A stretch of DNA of 64,000 bases from Amycolatopsis deserti (GTDB lineage: Bacteria; Actinomycetota; Actinomycetes; Mycobacteriales; Pseudonocardiaceae). Shown one piece after another: positions 57,865-64,000 of this stretch. The DNA lies in assembly GCF_014653945.1 (NCBI RefSeq), contig NZ_BNAU01000003.1:496001-560000 (forward strand), read 5' to 3'. Numbering within the stretch: position 1 is the stretch's first letter; every line of letters begins with the position of its first letter. The position numbers and the translations under genes are program-made. A model generated the notes under the pieces. That model was not told the origin of the DNA. It saw only the letters and a program-made list of their open reading frames with translations, and made no database searches.

Positions 57865-59004
57865 ATGATCCCCGAGATCTCCCTGACCGACCCCGAAGTG
57901 CTGACCGACCCGTTCACCGCCTACGGCCGGGTTCGGGAACAGGCGCCGCTCGCCCGCGTCGGCGCGCCTGGCTTCGGCCCGGTGTGGGCCGCGACCCGTC
58001 ACGAAACCGCCCGAGCCGTCCTGTCGGACCCGCGCTTCGAGCTGACGTCGAACAGCTACCAGCGGCCGGACGTGCCCGAGCACTGCCGCGCGTACATGCG
58101 CACGATGTCCGAAGTGGAGGGTGCCGAGCACGCCCGGCTGCGGCGACTGGTCTCCCCCGCCTTCTCCGCCCGCCGCGCGCTGGACTTCCGGCCGCGCATC
58201 GAACCACTCGTCGGACGGCTGCTCGACGACCTGCCCGCCGAGGCCGACCTGCTGCGGGACTTCGCCCGGCCGCTGCCGATGGAGGTGATCTGCGAGCTGG
58301 TCGGCATCCCGGACGAGGACCGCGCGCGGTGGCGCGAGTACGGCATGGCCGTCGCGAGCGGCCACGGCCCGGCGTTCGCCGCGGCGATCCCGGGAGTCAT
58401 GGCCGGCGCGCAGGCCGCCATCGCCCGCCGCCGGGTGGAGCCGGGCGACGACGTGCTCGCCGACCTGATCCGGGCCGAGGACCGGCTCAGCGACACCGAG
58501 ATGGTCACGCTGGTGTGGCACCTGGTCCTGGCCGGTCAGACCCCGGCGAACCTGATCGCGAACGCGGTGGCCGCCCTGCTGGACCACCCGGACCAGCTCG
58601 CCGCGCTGCGCGCCGACCCCGGGCTGATGCCGCGCGCGGTCGACGAGCTGATCCGCTGGTGCGGGCCGACCCTGATGACGATCCCGCGCTACGCCCGCGA
58701 GGACGTCGAACTCGAGGGCGCCGTGATCCGCGAGGGCGAGGCGATCGTCGCGGCGGTCGCGGCGGCCAACCGGGATCCGCGCGCGTTCGCCGATCCCGAC
58801 CGCTTCGACGTGACCCGTCCCGGCGGCGGTCACCTCGGCTTCGGGCACGGCCCGCACTTCTGCCTCGGCGCGGCGCTGGCGCGGGTGCAGACCGAGGTCG
58901 CGCTGAGCGCGTTGCTGCGACGGGAGTTCGAACCGGTCAAGGTCGAGCGCATGCCGGATCCGGGCACCTGGCGGCTGTCCAGCCTGGTCGTCCGATTTGG
59001 TTGA
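57865..59004 (+). CDS. cytochrome P450
   Basis: A 379-residue bacterial class I P450: I-helix LVLAGQTPANLIANAVAALL (the usual AGxxT is AGQTP here), ExxR in AVDELIRW, and the heme loop LGFGHGPHFCLGAALAR (Cys near residue 330). It belongs to the CYP107-like shape of soluble actinobacterial P450s and needs ferredoxin and reductase from elsewhere. I start at ATG 57865 (GGAG 6 bases before). The next gene on the strand is a flavin-dependent oxidoreductase, 33 bases further. Confidence 0.93.
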   Translation: MIPEISLTDPEVLTDPFTAYGRVREQAPLARVGAPGFGPVWAATRHETARAVLSDPRFELTSNSYQRPDVPEHCRAYMRTMSEVEGAEHARLRRLVSPAFSARRALDFRPRIEPLVGRLLDDLPAEADLLRDFARPLPMEVICELVGIPDEDRARWREYGMAVASGHGPAFAAAIPGVMAGAQAAIARRRVEPGDDVLADLIRAEDRLSDTEMVTLVWHLVLAGQTPANLIANAVAALLDHPDQLAALRADPGLMPRAVDELIRWCGPTLMTIPRYAREDVELEGAVIREGEAIVAAVAAANRDPRAFADPDRFDVTRPGGGHLGFGHGPHFCLGAALARVQTEVALSALLRREFEPVKVERMPDPGTWRLSSLVVRFG

Positions 59005-59036
59005 CGCGTCATCTTCCGCTGGTTACCTTGGGAGGC

Positions 59037-60071
59037 ATGGAACTCGGCATCTACAGCTTCGGTGACCGCCCGGCCGATCCGGTCACCGGCGAGCAGCGGT
59101 CCGTCTCGCAGGCGCTGGCCGACACGCTGGAGCGGATGAAGCTGGCCGACGAGCTGGGGCTGGGGTTCTACGGCCTGGGCGAGCACCACCTGGACTCGTA
59201 CGCGATCTCCAACCCGGCCACGGTGCTCGCCGCGGCGGCGAGCGTGACCTCGAAGATCACGCTGTCCACCGCGGTGTCCGTGCTGAGCACCGAGGACCCG
59301 GTGCGGCTGTACCAGCAGTTCACGACGCTCGACCAGCTCAGCGGCGGCCGGGCCGAGCTACTGGTGGGGCGCGGGTCGTTCATCGAGTCGTTCCCGCTGT
59401 ACGGCGCGGACCTGGAGGACTACGACGCGCTGTTCGAGGAGAAGCTCGACCTGTTGCTGACGCTGGACCGCGAGGATCCGGTGACGTGGTCGGGCAAGTT
59501 CCGCGCGCCGCTGCGGGGTGCGCGGGTGCTGCCACGGCCGTTCGGCGAGCACCTGCGCATCTCGGTGGGCACGGGAGGCAACCAGGACTCCTCGATCCGC
59601 GCCGGCGCTCTCGGGCTGCCGGTCGTGTACGCCGTCATCGGCGGCCGCCCGGAGCGGTTCGCGCCGCTGGTGGAGCTGTACCGCCGGGCGAGCGAGGTGT
59701 CCGGCAACGACCCGGCGACGCAGCACGTCACGATGAGCGCGATCGGGCTGGTGGCGCGCCGGTCGCAGGACGCCAAGGAGACGTTCTACCCGTACTGGCT
59801 GGAAACCATGAAGTACGGCGCGCGGGCCCGCGGATGGCCGGTCCCGACCCGCGCGGAGTACGACGCCTACACCGCCGGGGCTTCCGCGCTGTTCACCGGC
59901 AGCCCGAACGAGGTCGCGGAGCGCCTGATCACGGTCGGAAAACTCGTGGGAGCCGACCGATACGCCATGCAGATGGACTGGTCGGGGGTGCCGCAGAAGC
60001 ACGTGATGACGGCGATCGAACTGCTGGGCACCGAGGTGCTACCCCAGCTCCAGGCGGAGTTCGGGGACTAG
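59037..60071 (+). CDS. LLM-class flavin-dependent oxidoreductase
   Basis: A 344-residue luciferase-like TIM-barrel protein: LADELGLGFYGLGEHHLDSYAISNPATVLAAAASVTSKI at the start, TLDQLSGGRAELLVGRGSF and later VGTGGNQDSSIRAGALGLPVVYAVIGG. These proteins use FMN or F420. GGAGG lies directly before ATG 59037. It likely forms a unit with the P450. Its stop codon overlaps that of the convergent NeuD-like gene. Confidence 0.9.
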   Translation: MELGIYSFGDRPADPVTGEQRSVSQALADTLERMKLADELGLGFYGLGEHHLDSYAISNPATVLAAAASVTSKITLSTAVSVLSTEDPVRLYQQFTTLDQLSGGRAELLVGRGSFIESFPLYGADLEDYDALFEEKLDLLLTLDREDPVTWSGKFRAPLRGARVLPRPFGEHLRISVGTGGNQDSSIRAGALGLPVVYAVIGGRPERFAPLVELYRRASEVSGNDPATQHVTMSAIGLVARRSQDAKETFYPYWLETMKYGARARGWPVPTRAEYDAYTAGASALFTGSPNEVAERLITVGKLVGADRYAMQMDWSGVPQKHVMTAIELLGTEVLPQLQAEFGD

Positions 60072-60682
60072 CGCAGGACGCGTGCCGGGACGCCCACCAC
60101 GGTGGTCTGCGCCGGAACGTCCTTGGTGACGACAGCGCCGGCACCGATCACCGCTTCCTCGCCGACGGTCACGTCCGGCAGGACGACGGCTCCCATGCCG
60201 ATGGTGGTTCCCTCGCCGATGGTGGTCCGCGCGCCGACGACCGCCCGCGGACTGATGGTGACGTGCGCGCCGACGACGGCTTCATGGCAGACCAGCACGT
60301 TCGCGTCGACCAGGACGTGCCGGGCGAGTTCCACGGCTTCCTGGACCTGCGCGGCGGGCATCACGACACCGCCCGGACCGATCGACACGCGCTTCTCGAC
60401 CCGCGCCGTCGGATGGACGACCGTCGCCGGTTCCCGACCTGCGGCGGCCGCGTACTCCTCGAGCTTGCGCCGCACGAGGAGGTTTGCGACGCCGATCACG
60501 TAGGCCGTGTCGAGGGTCTTGAGCACCTCGTCCCCGCCGAGAAGTGGCGTGTCGTTCCGCAGGCTGTGTTCGTCCGGTTCGCCCGTGAGGCCGAGCAGCG
60601 TGAGGTCGTCGATGTCGTCGATGACTCCCACGATCTGACGTGCCAGTCCTCCGGCTCCCAGGACGACCAGGTTCTTCGACAT
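60068..60682 (-). CDS. NeuD-family acyltransferase (left-handed beta-helix)
   Basis: A 204-residue protein: N-terminal Rossmann-like half (LVVLGAGGLARQIVGVIDDIDD, PLLGGDEVLKTL) and a C-terminal left-handed beta helix of hexapeptide repeats (VSIGPGGVVMPAAQV, TIGEGTTIGMGAVVLPDVTVGEEAVIGAGAVVTKDV with VPARVL). This is the NeuD/PglD plan for sugar O- or N-acetyltransferases. The nearby genes give no glycan pathway, so the acceptor is unknown. Confidence 0.87.
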   Translation of the reverse strand: MSKNLVVLGAGGLARQIVGVIDDIDDLTLLGLTGEPDEHSLRNDTPLLGGDEVLKTLDTAYVIGVANLLVRRKLEEYAAAAGREPATVVHPTARVEKRVSIGPGGVVMPAAQVQEAVELARHVLVDANVLVCHEAVVGAHVTISPRAVVGARTTIGEGTTIGMGAVVLPDVTVGEEAVIGAGAVVTKDVPAQTTVVGVPARVLR

Positions 60683-60827
60683 ACGGCGCGACTCTCCGGC
60701 GGTTCCGCGGTTTCGGCTGGTGATTCCCGAGCCAACCGGTCCGCGCGCCGGCTGGTAAGCCCGCTGATTTTCACCGTGCCGTTCCCGGCGCCTAGAGTGT
60801 CGCCAAAACAGCCGATCTGGGGGCTTC

Positions 60828-61418
60828 GTGAACCTGCAACAGCACGACCAGTTCCACGTCCACCAGCGCGTCACCATGATGGTGAACCGCTACGAGGTCT
60901 TCGCCGACGACGGGAACGGCGGGCCCGGCCAGCTGGTCGCGTTCGTCGAGCAGAAGCGGATGACCTTCCGCGAACAGGTCACCCTCTACGCGGACGAGAG
61001 CAAGCAGTACGTGCTCGCCGCGTTCCGCGCGCGCAAGGTGATCGACCTGGCCAGCGCCTACGACGTGACCACCGCCGAGGGGCAGTCGATCGGCGTGTTC
61101 GGCAAGCAGTTCGGCAAGTCGCTGCTGCGGTCCACCTGGCGGCTGGAGCAGCCCGGCCTGCCGCCGGTCGACATCAGCGAGCGCAGCATGGGCCTGGCGC
61201 TGTTCCGGCGGATCTGGGACTTCCTCCCGTGGGTCGGCGACATCCCGTTCCCGTGGAAGTACCACTTCGACTTCGTCCGCGACGGCCAGGTGGTGGGCAG
61301 CTTCGAGAAGAAGACCCGCTTCCGGGACCACTACGTGGTGCGCATCGGCGACCCGTCGCTGGACCGCCGGCTGGTGCTCGCGCAGGCCGTGGCGCTGGAC
61401 GCGTTGCAGTCCCGCTGA
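60828..61418 (+). CDS. LURP-one-related (tubby-like) protein
   Basis: A 196-residue protein starting at GTG 60828. The sequence HQRVTMMVNRYEVFADDGNGGPGQLVAFVEQKRMTFREQVTLYADESKQYVLAAFRARKVIDL and later HFDFVRDGQVVGSFEKKTRFRDHYVVRI fit the LURP-one/scramblase-like beta barrel found in many bacteria. No membrane span is visible. Its function is unknown; phospholipid binding is a family-level possibility. Confidence 0.8.
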   Translation: MNLQQHDQFHVHQRVTMMVNRYEVFADDGNGGPGQLVAFVEQKRMTFREQVTLYADESKQYVLAAFRARKVIDLASAYDVTTAEGQSIGVFGKQFGKSLLRSTWRLEQPGLPPVDISERSMGLALFRRIWDFLPWVGDIPFPWKYHFDFVRDGQVVGSFEKKTRFRDHYVVRIGDPSLDRRLVLAQAVALDALQSR

Positions 61419-61424
61419 GCCGCG

Positions 61425-61620
61425 GCCCGTGCTTGCGGCTGGTCAGGGCGATGTCCACCCACGTCGAGTTGTTCGCGCGGTCGCACTCCACGAACAGGCC
61501 CTGGGCGTGCGGTGGCGTGGTCGGGCACGGTGCACGGGTACCGGTCACCCCAGCCGATGGACAGTCCCATTGAGACGGTCAGCGAGTCGAGGTGCCCGCG
61601 GGTGCGAGGAAGCCCGGCCG
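61425..61620 (-). pseudogene. remnant of a lysyl-oxidase-like gene
   Basis: Minus-strand frames give HLDSLTVSMGLSIGWGDRYPCTVPD and, after a frameshift, GLFVECDRANNSTWVDIALT, which resemble the C-terminal parts of actinobacterial lysyl-oxidase-like copper enzymes (GxSVGWxDxYP...ETNNxT). The catalytic His-rich part and the rest of the protein are missing and no start is left, so only a fragment of about 60 residues remains. The next 380 bases up to the tRNA hold no further gene that I can support. Confidence 0.65.
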
Positions 61621-61947
61621 CCAGCACGGCCGGCACGGGGCGCCGGATCACGGGTACCTCCCGCGAGGACGGGCTCGCCGACGGTGGTGAAGCGCAACGG
61701 CGATCCACTCCCGACGATCCGAACCGGACCGTACGGCTCCTCGAGCGGCGCGACAACGGTGCTGGTTGGTCACGCCCGTACGGGGCCCGTCGAGGAGGAA
61801 TCCCCCGAAGGGGTCATAACGGAATGAGCGCCCGCCTGGTGACCGGTTGGCGGGAAGCCGCGGCGCCTCGGGCGCCCGTCACTGCTCCCGCTCGCCGCCG
61901 CGGTGACGCGAGGAGGCAGCCTCAGCGGGCACCGACCCCCACAAAGC

Positions 61948-61977
61948 AGAAAACCCGCCGTCTCCGGCGGGTTTTCT
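61948..61977 (-). terminator. terminator after tRNA-Arg
   Basis: AGAAAACCCGCCG (61948-61960) pairs perfectly with CGGCGGGTTTTCT (61965-61977), a 13-bp stem with a 4-base loop, 23 bases downstream of the tRNA on minus. Confidence 0.88.
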
Positions 61978-62000
61978 GGTCTTGCTGTCTCAACCAGACG

Positions 62001-62073
62001 CGCGCCCGAAGGGATTCGAACCCCTAACCTTCTGATCCGTAGTCAGATGCTCTATCCGTTGAGCTACGGGCGC
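62001..62073 (-). tRNA. tRNA-Arg(ACG)
   Basis: Read on minus: acceptor GCGCCCG (62073-62067) pairs with CGGGCGC (62008-62002), discriminator G. The D-loop is AGCTCAACGGATAGAGC, the anticodon loop CT-ACG-GA, and the T-loop GGTTCGAATCC. It is 73 bases, CCA not encoded. A34 is the TadA substrate. Confidence 0.97.
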
Positions 62074-62115
62074 TTGTTCAGTTTTCACTCTAGCACTCGG
62101 GGTCCGAGTGCCTTG

Positions 62116-62205
62116 CGGAGGCTCCGGGATTTGAACCCGGGAGGGGGGGTTACCCCCAACCGCATTAGCAGTGCGGCGCCATAGACCAGACTAGGCGAAG
62201 CCTCC
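62116..62205 (-). tRNA. tRNA-Ser(GCT)
   Basis: Read on minus: acceptor GGAGGCT (62205-62199) pairs with AGCCTCC (62123-62117), discriminator G. The anticodon loop is CT-GCT-AA, with a long variable arm (TTGGGGGTAACCCCC) and the T-loop GGTTCAAATCC. It is 90 bases and reads AGC/AGU. Confidence 0.96.
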
Positions 62206-62267
62206 CGGATCACGACCACTGCTGAGATAGCGTACACAGCCCCGAAACGCAGCCGCAAAGGACCCCC

Positions 62268-63989
62268 TCATCGCCGCAACAAGCGGCGCAACCTGGGGGA
62301 ACGTCCGGCGAGCCCCTCGGCCTCGAAGACGGCCACCCCGACGCGCGGCAGCTCGCGGACCCCCGGGTACACCAGGTACCGCGGCACCCACCGCGGCTGG
62401 AACTTCGCGTTGAACCGGTACAGCGTCTCGATCTGCACCCAGTGTGACATCCACCCCAGGAACTTCGCCGACGCGCGCGCGACCGGGCCGGCTCCGATCC
62501 GCCTGCCCTGCTCCATCAGCTTCCGGAACGCGGCGAAGTTGAGCGAGACGTACCTCACACCGTGATCGCGGGCGGCGAGCAGCAGCTCCGAGATCATCAG
62601 CTCGTTGATGCCGTTGTCGGCGGTCCGGTCGCGGCGCATCACGTCCAGCGACAGCCCGTCCTCGCCCCACGGCACGAACTGCAGCAGCCCCCGCACGACG
62701 CCGTCCTGCTCGGCCGTCACCAGCACCGAACCGGGGTCACCCATCCGGCCCAGCGCCATCGAGAACCCCCGCTCCGTGTCGCTCCCCCGCCACTTCGCGG
62801 CCAGCGCCTCCAGCTCGGCCAGCTCGCCCTCGGCCAGCTCCTCCGGCCGCCGCACCCGGACGCTGTACCCGGCCCGCTTCGTCTTCGCCACCGCCTGGCG
62901 CACCCCGCGCATCACGCGGCCGTCCAGGGTGAACGTGTCGGCGTCGACGACCGCCTCGTCGCCGATCTCCAGCACGTCCAGGTCGAACCGGGCCCACGCC
63001 GTCGCGCCCAGCTCGGAGCACCCCATGGCCGCCGGGACCCAGCCGTGCCGCCGGCACACCGCCAGGAACTCCTCGATCGCGCCCGGCCAGGCCTCGTTGT
63101 CGCCCAGCGGATCGGCCGACGCGATCGCCGCCCCGGCGATCACCCGGTACGTCACGGCCGCCTTGCCGGTCCTGGAGAAGACCGCGAACTTGTCGTCGCG
63201 CAGCGCGAAGTAGCCCAGCGAGTCGCGGGCGCCGTGCTTGTCCAGCAGCGCCTTCAGCCGGGCCTTCTCGTCCTCGCTCAGGCTCGGCGCCGGCTCGGCC
63301 GAGCGCAGCAGGAAGTACGCCGCGAGCAGCACCGCTCCGAGCCCGAACAGCAACCCGACCGTCGCGGTCAGGTCGTCCATCCACTCCACGTGGAACTCGG
63401 CCGGCCCGCTGACCCCGAACAGCGCCAGCGCCGCCTCGGCCATCCGGTCCGGGAAGGACAGGGGTGTCATGAACCGCGCGGGGGCCACCGACAGCAGCGC
63501 GACGTTGATCACGAACCCGGCCACCAGCAGCTGCACGAACACCCGCAGCGCGACCCACTTGCCGGTCACCGGGTCCGGCAGCGCGACGAAGTGCCGCCGG
63601 TTCAGCACCAGCGTCACGGCCAGCGCGACCGCCACCACCCCGGCGCCGAACACGTGCTGCATCCCGAGGTGCGACACGGCCAGCACGACGCTGGCGGCGA
63701 GCGCGAGCTGCCAGGCCCGGCGCTTGCGCCGCTTCAACCCGGAGGCGAGCATGATCAACAGGACGCCGACGGCCAGCACGACGGCGGCCGCGGCCGTCGT
63801 CGCCTCCTGGGGCAGCCCGAGCCACACGGCGACGTGACCACGCATGCCGCGCCGCCCGGCGGGCAGGACGACCGAGATCACCGCCAGCAGCCCGACCAGC
63901 CTGGTCACCCAGGTGATCGCGAACACCGACGCGGCGCCCGTCACCCGCCACACCGCGGGCCGTTCCCCCGCCAACGTCCTCCCCGACAC
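62268..63989 (-). CDS. phosphatidylglycerol lysyltransferase-like membrane protein
   Basis: A 573-residue protein starting at GTG 63989 with GGGGGAAGG before it. Residues 1-235 hold about six or seven membrane spans (WVTRLVGLLAVISVVLP, AAAAVVLAVGVLLIMLASG, ATVGLLFGLGAVLLAAYFLL), and the C-terminal half is a DUF2156/MprF-type aminoacyl-transfer domain (YFALRDDKFAVFSRTGKAAVTYRVIAGAAIASADPLGD, GCSELGATAW, QFVPWGEDGLSLDVMRRD). This is the plan of LysX/MprF proteins, which add an amino acid to phosphatidylglycerol and so protect from cationic peptides. The LysU-type synthetase half of LysX is absent, so charged tRNA would be the donor. Confidence 0.85.
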   Translation of the reverse strand: MSGRTLAGERPAVWRVTGAASVFAITWVTRLVGLLAVISVVLPAGRRGMRGHVAVWLGLPQEATTAAAAVVLAVGVLLIMLASGLKRRKRRAWQLALAASVVLAVSHLGMQHVFGAGVVAVALAVTLVLNRRHFVALPDPVTGKWVALRVFVQLLVAGFVINVALLSVAPARFMTPLSFPDRMAEAALALFGVSGPAEFHVEWMDDLTATVGLLFGLGAVLLAAYFLLRSAEPAPSLSEDEKARLKALLDKHGARDSLGYFALRDDKFAVFSRTGKAAVTYRVIAGAAIASADPLGDNEAWPGAIEEFLAVCRRHGWVPAAMGCSELGATAWARFDLDVLEIGDEAVVDADTFTLDGRVMRGVRQAVAKTKRAGYSVRVRRPEELAEGELAELEALAAKWRGSDTERGFSMALGRMGDPGSVLVTAEQDGVVRGLLQFVPWGEDGLSLDVMRRDRTADNGINELMISELLLAARDHGVRYVSLNFAAFRKLMEQGRRIGAGPVARASAKFLGWMSHWVQIETLYRFNAKFQPRWVPRYLVYPGVRELPRVGVAVFEAEGLAGRSPRLRRLLRR

Positions 63990-64000
63990 CCTTCCCCCTA

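Overview
The window is a 64 kb piece of very GC-rich chromosome (strong G/C bias at third codon positions, many GTG starts, ATGA/GTGA gene overlaps). Gene content (IdeR-type iron box, MT0933-type antitoxin, TadA with its actinobacterial partner protein, LysX/MprF-like lysyltransferase, many TetR regulators) points to an actinomycete. The family Pseudonocardiaceae, and Amycolatopsis in particular, is my inference from overall protein flavour; no rRNA or marker gene is present to prove it. No integrase, transposase, phage structural gene or CRISPR array was seen.

Layout. 1-1.6 kb: tail of an unidentified gene, an alpha/beta hydrolase, a decayed gene and tRNA-Ser(GGA). 2.0-5.7 kb: a tight four-gene operon with two WXG100-sized helical proteins, a 907-residue FtsK/SpoIIIE ATPase with EccC-like tandem modules and a coiled-coil protein. 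5.7-6.0 kb: GC-rich repeats. 6.0-10.2 kb: a YbaB-like protein, a large secreted nuclease and two small secreted proteins. 10.3-14.7 kb: tRNA-Ser(CGA), tadA with its partner, an M20 amidohydrolase, tyrA, and a divergent pair resembling the Rv0909/Rv0910 toxin-antitoxin proteins.

14.7-20.7 kb is the most unusual part. All genes lie on the minus strand: a papain-like protease, a protein with seven decapeptide repeats whose C-terminal module matches that of the protease, a chagasin-like (I42) cysteine-protease inhibitor, an ECF-type sigma factor, a small carboxypeptidase-regulatory-like protein and a TPR-CHAT (caspase-fold) protease. The same 12-base motif precedes both the protease gene and the sigma gene, so the locus looks like one sigma-driven regulon of two proteases and an inhibitor. 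I consider it the best candidate for an undescribed system.

20.8-29 kb: SGNH hydrolase, NmrA-like/TetR divergent pair, methyltransferase remnant, MarR-controlled ABC exporter, MFS exporter and succinate-semialdehyde dehydrogenase. 29-33 kb: a ferric-siderophore ABC importer behind an IdeR box. 33-44 kb: housekeeping and metabolic genes (PPOX oxidoreductase, MBL hydrolase, secreted GH1, CutA, Ppx/GppA, a ThDP enzyme, a CoA transferase and an FMO-like enzyme). 44-47.3 kb: copper module (copA, copZ, csoR) with likely CsoR sites and a nickel-transporter remnant. 47.3-52.9 kb: a tandem array copied from the 3' end of a tetR gene, an MFS efflux pair with a duplicated operator, a SIS isomerase, an XRE/ImmA pair with duplicated palindromes, and a second GC-rich repeat array. 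52.9-60.7 kb: CoA transferase with ABM monooxygenase, SDR, MFS with a TetR carrying an extra C-terminal domain, P450, LLM flavoenzyme and a NeuD-like acyltransferase. 60.8-64 kb: LURP-one-like protein, lysyl-oxidase remnant, tRNA-Arg(ACG), tRNA-Ser(GCT) and a phosphatidylglycerol lysyltransferase-like membrane protein.
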